Positions 24,596 through 31,889 of a stretch of DNA of 64,000 nt are shown in pieces; position 1 is the first letter of the stretch, and the number at the start of each line of letters is the position of its first letter. The stretch spans positions 1-64,000 of the forward strand of contig NZ_NSGH01000013.1 in the NCBI RefSeq assembly GCF_002295105.1, read 5' to 3'. Source of the stretch: Salimicrobium humidisoli. Its GTDB lineage: Bacteria > Bacillota > Bacilli > Bacillales > Halobacillaceae. The translations under genes were made by a program, and so were the position numbers. The notes under the pieces are model-generated. The model was not told where the DNA came from. It worked only from the letters and a program-made list of their open reading frames with translations, and ran no database searches.

Positions 24596-25396
24596 GTGAG
24601 CTGGAGAGACGACGAGCAGATGGATGAAGATCTGAAAGAGGACCTGGATGAAGAAGAAATGGCAGAACTGATGGAAGAAGAAAATTCCTACCCCCGCAGG
24701 GACCGTACAGAAAAAAGGAAAAAAAGGAACCCTTTCTCGAAGTGGCTGATTATATTGATAGCTTTTTTCATGTTTTTAAGTGTAATCAGTGCCATCCCCC
24801 GTACGTTTTCCATCCCGGCTATAGACTTCCTTATTACTTCGGCCAAGTTATACACTGATGAAGACGTTCGTCAATACAAAGAATCTGTGGTAGTGGTGGA
24901 AGCGGGGGAAAAGAAAGGAACGGGCTTCTCTTACACGTCCGACGGGGAAATACTTACTAATCATCACGTCATAGAAGGGGAAAAAAGAATCTCGGTTTCC
25001 TTTGAAGAAGAAGGTCTTTATTCAGCGGAGGTCGTAGAAAAATATGAAAAAATAGACCTCGCTGTTTTGAAAGTATCAGGTAAGAGCCTGCCTCATCTCG
25101 AACTTGCGGACCGGGCCCAGTTTCAGGGGAACCCGCCTATCCGATTTATCGGAAACCCGCTGCGGTTCATAAGGATTGCGAATGAAGGGGAAATCATAGG
25201 GATGAAAGAACTTGAGGGGTGGGAAGAGAAAGTGCTGGTGCTGGATGCCCCTGTATACCGGGGGAATTCCGGGAGCCCGGTTATCAATGAGGAAGGGAAA
25301 GTCACAGGAATCGTATTTGCAACGTTGCAGACGGACGACCATGGGAAAGTGGGCCTGGCAGTCCCGGTGGATCATTTTCATGAAGTGAACAGATAA
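24596..25396 (+). CDS. Membrane-anchored trypsin-like serine protease
   Basis: 266 residues. Very acidic cytoplasmic N terminus (1-40), basic stop KRKKRNPFSKW, one membrane span about 50-66, then an extracellular chymotrypsin-fold domain. Catalytic triad His124 (TNHHV), Asp154 (IDLAVLK), Ser225 (YRGNSGSPV). No PDZ domain, unlike HtrA. GTG start with GAGGTGA upstream. It lies 216 bases upstream of sigI-rsgI on the same strand. Substrate unknown; a role in envelope protein quality control or signalling is plausible but inferred. Confidence 0.85.
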   Translation: MSWRDDEQMDEDLKEDLDEEEMAELMEEENSYPRRDRTEKRKKRNPFSKWLIILIAFFMFLSVISAIPRTFSIPAIDFLITSAKLYTDEDVRQYKESVVVVEAGEKKGTGFSYTSDGEILTNHHVIEGEKRISVSFEEEGLYSAEVVEKYEKIDLAVLKVSGKSLPHLELADRAQFQGNPPIRFIGNPLRFIRIANEGEIIGMKELEGWEEKVLVLDAPVYRGNSGSPVINEEGKVTGIVFATLQTDDHGKVGLAVPVDHFHEVNR

Positions 25397-25455
25397 TAAT
25401 CATTATTGTCTGCAACAAAATTTTAAAAAAATGTAATCAGTGTGTTCTCGCTTAC

Positions 25456-25461
25456 ACCCCC
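25456..25461 (+). promoter_or_regulatory. Possible SigI-type -35 element (ACCCCC)
   Basis: ACCCCC occurs in the sigI leader, with an A-rich tract about 30 bases upstream. SigI promoters characteristically carry ACCCCC at -35 and CGAA at -10; I see no CGAA at the expected spacing, so autoregulation is only suggested. Confidence 0.3.
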
Positions 25462-25612
25462 GTCGTTTAGTAAAATAGTTTCATCAAGTTGTGAATCGCA
25501 CGACTTAGTAACGAATATATGTTTGTTAAATTGATGAAACAATTCTAATAAAAATGCTGCCACTGTATTGGTGGTTGTAATGAAAACATTTAACAGCCGG
25601 GGGTGAAGAAGG

Positions 25613-26350
25613 TTGAGCGTACATCTGTTTATGAATAAAGAGTCTGCCCTGGAGACACAGGTGACTGCGGCCCAGTTCGGGGATGAGGAGATGAGACACG
25701 AATTAATCTCCAAATATCAACCTTTCGTTGCTAAATGTGTCTCGGAAGTATGCAAGAAATATATCAGTCCTTCCCGGGACGATGAATTCAGCATAGGGCT
25801 TATAGCATTCAATGATGCAATCGATTCCTATGTCATAGATAAAGGTGCTGCTTTCCTTTCCTTTGCAAAGCTGGTCATCAAACGGAGGGTAATCGATTAC
25901 ATCCGTCAGCAGACCTCCCCTATAATTATGACTTCTATAAATAATCTGAATGACCAGGAAGAAAAAACGGAAAGCCCTGCTGAAGTTCAGATTTCCAGAG
26001 AGAAATTCGAAGTGGAAACGGAAGCGTGGTACCGGAGAACGGAAATCGAAGAATTTCAGCAGCAGCTCCGTCATTTCCGCCTGTCTTTTAAGGAACTGAC
26101 AGAAGCTGCCCCAAGGCACAGAGATGCAAGAGAATCTGCCCTCAAAGTAGCGCATATAGTTTTTCATAACGAGGAGTTACGTACTAAAGTATTAAGTAAA
26201 GGTCGTTTGCCGATCAAAGAATTGAGTGACAAAGTCACTGTAAGTAAAAAGACGTTAGAGCGGAATCGCAAGTATATTATTTCTCTTGTGCTTATACTGT
26301 CAGGTGACTACGTATATCTGAAAGATTATCTGAAGGGGGTAGATGTGTGA
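25613..26350 (+). CDS. sigI: RNA polymerase sigma factor SigI
   Basis: 245 residues. Alternative sigma factor for heat and envelope stress in Bacillus. The N-terminal region QFGDEEMRHELISKYQPFV and the diagnostic DDEFSIGLIAFNDAIDSY with SFAKLVIKRRVIDYIR (sigma region 2) are present; a C-terminal helix-turn-helix lies about 190-235 (LPIKELSDKVTVSKKTLERN). TTG start with GGGGGTGAAGAAGG upstream; ATG at 25631 is a poorer alternative. Overlaps rsgI by four bases (GTGA), the standard sigI-rsgI pair. Confidence 0.93.
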   Translation: MSVHLFMNKESALETQVTAAQFGDEEMRHELISKYQPFVAKCVSEVCKKYISPSRDDEFSIGLIAFNDAIDSYVIDKGAAFLSFAKLVIKRRVIDYIRQQTSPIIMTSINNLNDQEEKTESPAEVQISREKFEVETEAWYRRTEIEEFQQQLRHFRLSFKELTEAAPRHRDARESALKVAHIVFHNEELRTKVLSKGRLPIKELSDKVTVSKKTLERNRKYIISLVLILSGDYVYLKDYLKGVDV

Positions 26351-27057
26351 AGAAGGGAGTAGTCCTTGAACATAAAGTACGTTCGACTATTGTGCTCACC
26401 AGCGAAGGTGAGTTTGTAAAAGCCCGGAAAATCCCTGATGCAGAAGTAGGAGAAGAAGCTTTTTACGAAAAGAAGCCCGGCTTTTCATTCAACTGGATGC
26501 CTCCTAAAAAGTTCAGTGCTTTTGCGATTGTTCTGGCCTTTCTTCTCGCTTTCGTACCTGCTTATTTATGGTATGGAAATGATAAAACCTACGCTTACGT
26601 GAATATAGACATTAATCCGAGTTTCGAGGCGAAGATAAATCGGGAGCTTGAGGTTATCTCGTTGGAAGCTGCTGATGACGAAGCTCGGGTCATCATAAAA
26701 AACATGGAAGAATGGGAAGGAAAGAAACTGGCTGCCGTAACTTCAGAGTTATGTGAAGCTGTCAATGGTGACGGTACTTCCGAAGAAGAAAATGTACTTT
26801 TAGGTATTTCTTATTTAGCGGGGAAGGAAGAGCTGGATATCAGTAAAAAAGTAAAGCAATTTCTCGCTCAGGAAGAGGAAGCTTACGAGGCTGCTGTTTA
26901 TACTGTTCCGTACAAGTGGAAGGAAGAAGCCGAAAAAGTCGGGAAGACTGTGAATTCTTTAGTTAATGAACGAATTACCGCAAGTGAAGAGGTTACTGAG
27001 ATTGAAGATGATGTGAAAGATTTGATTCGGGTGTTTTTCGAGTCGAAGAAAGATTAA
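26347..27057 (+). CDS. rsgI: Anti-sigma-I factor RsgI (short form)
   Basis: 236 residues. Cytoplasmic anti-sigma domain 1-53 that should bind SigI, one membrane span about 56-75, then the conserved extracytoplasmic juxtamembrane domain with YVNIDINPSFEAKINRELEV. An Asn-Pro (90-91) is visible there; RsgI proteins are known to self-cleave at an Asn-Pro, though I cannot say this is the bond. B. subtilis RsgI is 381 residues with a long disordered C-terminal region; here that region is absent and the protein ends in FFESKKD. GTG start overlaps the sigI stop. Confidence 0.9.
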   Translation: MKKGVVLEHKVRSTIVLTSEGEFVKARKIPDAEVGEEAFYEKKPGFSFNWMPPKKFSAFAIVLAFLLAFVPAYLWYGNDKTYAYVNIDINPSFEAKINRELEVISLEAADDEARVIIKNMEEWEGKKLAAVTSELCEAVNGDGTSEEENVLLGISYLAGKEELDISKKVKQFLAQEEEAYEAAVYTVPYKWKEEAEKVGKTVNSLVNERITASEEVTEIEDDVKDLIRVFFESKKD

Positions 27058-27132
27058 GCAGCTGTAGAGATGTTTCTCTGGAAGACGATTCGTATCGATG
27101 CATTAATACGTTCGTTATAATAGGAAAGAAGT

Positions 27133-27189
27133 AAAGAAGCAGCCAATAGAAGCAGTGTAATACTGCTTCTGCTGACTGCTTCTTTTGTT
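27133..27189. terminator. Nested hairpin terminator between rsgI and the SDR gene
   Basis: Outer stem AAAGAAGCAG/CTGCTTCTTT and inner stem GAAGCAGT/ACTGCTTC. It lies between converging genes and may serve both. Confidence 0.75.
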
Positions 27190-27211
27190 TAAGGACCGGA
27201 TGCATATACAC

Positions 27212-27934
27212 TTACGGTCTTGGATAGTCCTGGGCTAATGGATGGATATGCATTTCGTCCACCTGCATATGTTTCGGGGCAGAAGCCATGTGCAGTAGTC
27301 CTGCAGCTACATCATCAGCTTTCAACCAGTCTTTTTTCTCCGGATCACCTTCTGTACCTCCGGCAAAATTCGTGTCCGTCATGCCGGGGTTAATCGTCCC
27401 GACCCGTATACCAAAAGGTTTTAATTCCTGAGCGACGGATCCCATAAAGCCCTGCACGGCATATTTGGTGGCAGTATACAATGACCCGTTCTCCGGTATC
27501 GAATAACGGGAGACATCGGAAGCTACAGTCAGAATGGTACCTGATTGCTGTTTCTTCATTTGTGGGATGACAGATTTAGTAGCGAGGAATACGCCCTGTA
27601 CGTTCACCTCGAACATTTTTTTCCATTCTTCGAGCGTGATATCCTCCAGAGCCTGAAATTTTCCCACACCGGCATTGTTGATGAGGACGTCTACACGACC
27701 ATACGTATTGATGGTGGAGTGGATGATCTGTTCCATCGCACCTTCCCTGGTGACATCGCTTACGAGAGCAATTACGTCATTGAAGCCGGCCTCTTCAAGA
27801 GATTTCTTCGTATCATATATATCTTCGGAGCTTCCGGTTACAGTGAGCCGCGCTCCGGCTTTGGCGAAATGGAAAGCTGCGGCCCGGCCTATACCGCGTG
27901 AAGCACCAGTGATTACAACGATTTCATTCTTCAT
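27212..27934 (-). CDS. Short-chain dehydrogenase/reductase
   Basis: 240 residues, classical SDR. Cofactor motif TGASRGIG (9-16), NNAG (86-89), catalytic Ser139, Tyr153 and Lys157 (YTATK). Looks like the broad FabG-like/3-ketoacyl or sepiapterin-like reductases; substrate unknown. AGGAGGAG upstream of ATG 27934. Alone on the minus strand, converging on rsgI. The 283 bases upstream (27935-28217) carry no gene that I can see. Confidence 0.88.
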   Translation of the reverse strand: MKNEIVVITGASRGIGRAAAFHFAKAGARLTVTGSSEDIYDTKKSLEEAGFNDVIALVSDVTREGAMEQIIHSTINTYGRVDVLINNAGVGKFQALEDITLEEWKKMFEVNVQGVFLATKSVIPQMKKQQSGTILTVASDVSRYSIPENGSLYTATKYAVQGFMGSVAQELKPFGIRVGTINPGMTDTNFAGGTEGDPEKKDWLKADDVAAGLLHMASAPKHMQVDEMHIHPLAQDYPRP

Positions 27935-28217
27935 ATAAAGCTCCTCCTCTGCAGGTTGTAAGTTTGGATAGATGATGACCAGTTGAAGTGTCGCTTCACC
28001 TGGTTACGCTACTATTATTTTCGTCATTTTCCGGAAAAGAATCAACCCCTGACTGCTCCCCCGGTAAAAGAGGGGATTCTTCCCTCCTATTTAACAGAAT
28101 ATCATATGATTGGAAATAACATGTTCAATTTCTTGAAAGAATAGCGTTCAGGTAAAGAAAGTTTTTTTCCTCCTGTGCTATAATGAATAAAGTTTGAACT
28201 GTAGGGAGAGATTCGCT

Positions 28218-28682
28218 TTGGCTATGAAAGAGAGGACCTGGTTAAGGCTGACGGTCGGTGGCATTTTTTTATTGGCATTTTTAATATTGCTGAGTATCGT
28301 CACTATGGAAACGGCTTCTGTGCAGAGAGTGTATGTTACCTTAAGTGAAGTGACGGGGGTAATGACTCTTGTTACGGCAGTTACTGCTGTAACAAAAGAT
28401 GAGCGGAGAAAATGGATATTCATAGGAACTGCTTCTTTTCTTGTCACCTGGGCAATGCTTGCTGTTGCGTATGAAATCGGTCTTGGTGAAGATTCATCCG
28501 CCGGCTGGCTGTGGTTTTTTCTGTATTACGTAATAGCCCTGGTTACTATAATTATTCTGAAAAAAAGTGTACGGGAAACGCCGGGGAAAGAGCTGCTTTT
28601 CCCTGTTACTTTGCTTTTCTTTGCAGGAATCCAGCTTGTGTACGTTTTTACTGTACATATCTTTTGGAATCTTCCCTTCTGA
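28218..28682 (+). CDS. Hypothetical polytopic membrane protein
   Basis: 154 residues, family not recognised. About five hydrophobic segments (starting near 11, 41, 66, 95 and 129) with short loops; the second loop VTKDERRKW is basic. TTG 28218 is taken as start because AGGGAGAG lies seven bases upstream; ATG 28224 is the alternative. The DNA encoding TLVTAVTAVTK forms a 12-base-pair intragenic inverted repeat. It precedes dat by 79 bases, possibly co-transcribed. Confidence 0.7.
   Translation: MAMKERTWLRLTVGGIFLLAFLILLSIVTMETASVQRVYVTLSEVTGVMTLVTAVTAVTKDERRKWIFIGTASFLVTWAMLAVAYEIGLGEDSSAGWLWFFLYYVIALVTIIILKKSVRETPGKELLFPVTLLFFAGIQLVYVFTVHIFWNLPF
28369..28395 (+). repeat. Intragenic inverted repeat in the membrane protein gene
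   Basis: TTGTTACGGCAG (28369-28380), three-base loop TTA, CTGCTGTAACAA (28384-28395); twelve pairs with one G-U in RNA. Also the origin of the repeated TAV peptide in the product. Confidence 0.6.
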
Positions 28683-28761
28683 GCAGGGGAACAACGAACA
28701 GATAAGACGATATGGACGGGTCCTCGTGGATCGTCCCTAAAGATTGACAGGAGGTTTATAT

Positions 28762-29640
28762 ATGAGTTTATACGATTGGATTCTGACAGGAAAAGAGTTC
28801 GTGGATAAGAATGACCTGAGTTATCCCTTCGAAGAAAGAGGCCTTCAGTTCGGTGATGGAGTGTACGAAGTTATCCGGATTTATGAGGGGGAATACTATC
28901 TTATCGACGAGCATGTTGAACGTCTTTACCGTTCTGCAGCAGCAATCAAAATAGACGTACCTTTTCAGAAACAGGAATTATACGCTCACTTGCATGAACT
29001 TCTGAATAAAAACAGTGTACGTAATGATGCAACGATGTATCTCCAGCTTACGAGAGGTTCAGCACCGAGGGACCACGCATTCCCCCTTAACACCGAAGCT
29101 AATCTGTATGCGTACGTGAAAGATTTCGCCCGCGACACTGACTCGCTGGAAGAAGGCGCCTCTGCCATTACCATGGAAGATATACGGTGGGAATGGTGTT
29201 ATATAAAAAGCCTGAATCTGCTTCCGAACGTTCTCGCCAAGCAGAACGCCAAGGAACTGGGCGCAAAAGAAGCGATTCTTCATAAAGACGGAATGGTGAC
29301 GGAAGGAAGTTCCTCAAATATTTACCTGGTGCGGGAAGGGAAGGTATATACCCACCCCGCAACGAAACGGATCCTGGGCGGATGCGTGCGCATGAAAATA
29401 GAGGAATTCTGCAAGGAAGCGGACATTCCGTTTATAGAAGAAGCTTTCCGGATAGAAGACTTCAAAGGCGCGGACGAGGTATTTATGACGAGCAGTACTT
29501 CGGAGGTGCAGCCCCTGACTAAGGTTGATGAGGTGACGATCGGCGATGGCCGGCCTGGTCCGGTAACGAGGAAGCTGCAGGCATCTTATGAAAAAGATGC
29601 GGGAATTACGGGAACGGCAGCGATTTTTTCAGGAGAATAA
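28762..29640 (+). CDS. dat: D-amino-acid transaminase
   Basis: 292 residues, fold-type IV PLP enzyme. Interconverts D-alanine/2-oxoglutarate and pyruvate/D-glutamate, supplying D-Glu for peptidoglycan. Characteristic blocks: ERGLQFGDGVYEVIR (26-40), PLP-lysine region YIKSLNLLPNVLAKQ with Lys149, and VTEGSSSNIYL with Glu181. ATG 28762 is preferred over the upstream TTG because AGGAGG (28749-28754) is seven bases before it. A hypothetical cytoplasmic protein follows after 25 bases. Confidence 0.94.
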   Translation: MSLYDWILTGKEFVDKNDLSYPFEERGLQFGDGVYEVIRIYEGEYYLIDEHVERLYRSAAAIKIDVPFQKQELYAHLHELLNKNSVRNDATMYLQLTRGSAPRDHAFPLNTEANLYAYVKDFARDTDSLEEGASAITMEDIRWEWCYIKSLNLLPNVLAKQNAKELGAKEAILHKDGMVTEGSSSNIYLVREGKVYTHPATKRILGGCVRMKIEEFCKEADIPFIEEAFRIEDFKGADEVFMTSSTSEVQPLTKVDEVTIGDGRPGPVTRKLQASYEKDAGITGTAAIFSGE

Positions 29641-29665
29641 TACTTTCAGAAAAGGCGGGAACACA

Positions 29666-30109
29666 ATGAGTTATCATTCTATAGAAGTTTCAAAGGAACA
29701 GCTTCGGACAATGGTGGCTTCCATGTTTCTTTCCACATGGATAGTCAATTATCCGAGACAGGAACTGAACGAAGAGTTCGAAGATGTACGGAATCTTGTG
29801 CTGGCTGAATACTACAAAGATTCCATGCAGGAAGAAGTGGAATACCAGCCCCATGCGGACGTTTATGAACTGAATCAGGAAACGGAAAATACGTGGATGG
29901 AACGCTACGTGCAGGAATACGATGAACATAGTTTCTGGGATCAGCTTATTGAAAAACTGAGCCAGAAAGAAATGATCGATGCCTTTGGGGAGGAGATTAT
30001 GAATCGCCCGCTGAAGGAAGAAGAAGTGGAAAAACAATTAGAAATAGAAGCGAAAGTGGAAGAGAAACTGGAGAAGAACGGGTTGTGGGCTTTAACGTGG
30101 GAAGATTGA
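29666..30109 (+). CDS. Hypothetical acidic protein
   Basis: 147 residues, no recognised domain. Strongly acidic with a helical, coiled-coil-like C-terminal third (EEEVEKQLEIEAKVEEKLEK). No signal peptide or membrane span, so cytoplasmic. Start ATG 29666 with AAAGGCGGG upstream. It lies 25 bases downstream of dat, probably in one transcript, which is the only hint about its job. Confidence 0.75.
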   Translation: MSYHSIEVSKEQLRTMVASMFLSTWIVNYPRQELNEEFEDVRNLVLAEYYKDSMQEEVEYQPHADVYELNQETENTWMERYVQEYDEHSFWDQLIEKLSQKEMIDAFGEEIMNRPLKEEEVEKQLEIEAKVEEKLEKNGLWALTWED

Positions 30110-30295
30110 TGACATAAAGTCCGACGAAGCGGGTGACAAAGATGTGAAAAAATTCTTTTTACCCGCCCTACTTTCGTGTAGAATATATTTTGGTCCCGAA
30201 TCTTATTTTTGCTGCAACGCACTGAAAGAACGGTTTCAAACTTATCGTACGAAAGATGAATAAGTTCACATACTATAATTACAGGAGGTAATTTT

Positions 30296-31285
30296 ATGAA
30301 AAAAGGATTTTTATTATTCCTATTGATGGGAACGCTTTCTCTTGTACTGGCTGCTTGTGGCGGCGGTACTTCGAGTAACGACGAAGGAAGTTCCGATAAC
30401 GGTGAAGGCGGCGAAGGCGGAGATACAGAGTTCGTGCAGATCCTCACAGGCGGAACGCAGGGTACATATTACCCGCTTGGAGGAGCATTTGCGAATATCC
30501 TGACCAGTGAAATAGATAATCTGGAAGCGAACGCTACGTCTACAGGAGCTTCTGTAGAAAATATGAAATCCATGCGTGACGGCGACGGCCAGCTCGCCTT
30601 CACTCAGACAGACATCGCTTCTTACGCAAAGAACGGAGAAGTTATGTTTGATGAAAAGATTGAAAATCTTCAGGCAATCGGAACTCTTTACCCTGAAACT
30701 ATCCAAATCGTAACGACGGCTGATACAGGAATAGAATCAGTGGAAGACCTTGAAGGCAAAGTGGTTTCCGTAGGGGCGGTCGGATCCGGAACGCATGCGA
30801 ACGCAGAGAACATTCTGGACATTCACGGTCTTTCGATTGAAGACGATATCGAAGCCCGCGACCTTGCTTTCGACGACTCTACGTCCGGAATCCAGGATGG
30901 GACGATTGACGCGGCATTCATTACATCCGGTACACCGACGGGTGCCGTAGAGAGTCTGGCGGCTACTTCCGATGTCAACATCGTTCCTGTGGAAGAAGAT
31001 AAAGTCAAAGAACTGATTGACGAGTACGGATACTATGCTCAGGACGAAATTCCTGAAGGTACTTACGGACTTGAAAAAGCGGTAAGTACGGTAGCCGTTC
31101 AGGCTATGCTTGTAACTGATTCCAACTTAAGCGAAGATCTCGTCTATAATATGACGAAAGCTATTTTCGAAAACACGGATCAGGTTCAGCATGCCAAAGG
31201 GGAGCAGATTACTGCCGAGAGTGCTCAGGAAGGTGTAGGTATCGATCTTCACCCCGGAGCGAAAAAATATTTTGATGAACAGTAA
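30296..31285 (+). CDS. TAXI family TRAP transporter solute-binding lipoprotein
   Basis: 329 residues. Lipobox LAAC with Cys21, a Gly/Ser/Asp/Glu-rich tether, then the TAXI solute receptor: ILTGGTQGTYYPLGGAFANI, SVGAVGSGTHANAENILDI and AFDDSTSGIQDGTIDAAFIT. Captures a carboxylate (glutamate-type or other) outside the cell for the Na+-coupled TRAP permease encoded downstream. AGGAGG (30283-30288) precedes ATG. Substrate not predictable from sequence alone. A hairpin separates it from the next gene, which should raise receptor over permease levels. Confidence 0.92.
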   Translation: MKKGFLLFLLMGTLSLVLAACGGGTSSNDEGSSDNGEGGEGGDTEFVQILTGGTQGTYYPLGGAFANILTSEIDNLEANATSTGASVENMKSMRDGDGQLAFTQTDIASYAKNGEVMFDEKIENLQAIGTLYPETIQIVTTADTGIESVEDLEGKVVSVGAVGSGTHANAENILDIHGLSIEDDIEARDLAFDDSTSGIQDGTIDAAFITSGTPTGAVESLAATSDVNIVPVEEDKVKELIDEYGYYAQDEIPEGTYGLEKAVSTVAVQAMLVTDSNLSEDLVYNMTKAIFENTDQVQHAKGEQITAESAQEGVGIDLHPGAKKYFDEQ

Positions 31286-31310
31286 GAAAAGCCTATAGCA
31301 GAGAAAAGGA

Positions 31311-31350
31311 AAGGGACTGTCAGACAGGATACTGTCCGGTACAGTCCCTT
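31311..31350 (+). terminator. Intercistronic hairpin in the TRAP operon
   Basis: Perfect ten-base stem AAGGGACTGT/ACAGTCCCTT; the 20-base loop contains a second stem GACAG-GATA-CTGTC. Only TT CGTC follows, so it is likely a partial terminator or RNA stabiliser protecting the receptor mRNA. Confidence 0.65.
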
Positions 31351-31379
31351 TTCGTCTCTGACAAGAGGACTGGGATACT

Positions 31380-31889
31380 ATGAAAAAATGGATAGTCGCA
31401 GTGCTGACTGTCTTGGCAGTCGGTATCCTGCTGGCCTGGATATTCATTCCTTGCCGCTACGTGCTTACTGTAACTACGATGCCCGGGGAAGAAAGAGTAT
31501 ATTTTTTGCCTGTATCCGAAAACGATCATTTTCAGCTTCAATTCATCCACTCTGTTCACTTGTCCAGGGTGGTGGAAGAGTATGAAATGAAAGGCCGTTC
31601 TTTAAAGCCTGTCCGGCTTATATATGAGGACACGGCGGTCGGCATGCCTTCCAATGCAGGGGAGGGGGAGTCGTTTGAAATGAAGAACGGGAAATATTAC
31701 ATCACAAATCTTCAGGGTTCGCATTCCAGTTTAGACCTGAACATAGGTCAGGTGAAGGCGGAACATACTATTAACTATCATGATAATTCTTATTTACTTA
31801 AAGATTCCATTGAGGCTGGGAGCTGGGTGCGTATCGCCCCTGCATATGTCTCTAATCTGGAATTGTGGAGAGGAGTGAAGCTGCAATGA
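31380..31889 (+). CDS. DUF1850 domain protein (TRAP-TAXI accessory)
   Basis: 169 residues. N-terminal membrane anchor/signal (6-22, VAVLTVLAVGILLAWIF), then the DUF1850 domain: FQLQFIHSVHLSRVVEEYEM, YEDTAVGMPSNAGEGESFEM. DUF1850 genes are commonly found between TAXI receptors and fused TRAP permeases; their molecular role is unknown. ATG 31380, upstream AGAGGACTGGG. Its stop overlaps the permease start (ATGA). Confidence 0.85.
   Translation: MKKWIVAVLTVLAVGILLAWIFIPCRYVLTVTTMPGEERVYFLPVSENDHFQLQFIHSVHLSRVVEEYEMKGRSLKPVRLIYEDTAVGMPSNAGEGESFEMKNGKYYITNLQGSHSSLDLNIGQVKAEHTINYHDNSYLLKDSIEAGSWVRIAPAYVSNLELWRGVKLQ

Noticed and set aside
30274-30279. TATAAT directly before the TAXI receptor gene.
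   Set aside because: Transcription from it would start inside the Shine-Dalgarno, so it cannot be a useful promoter.
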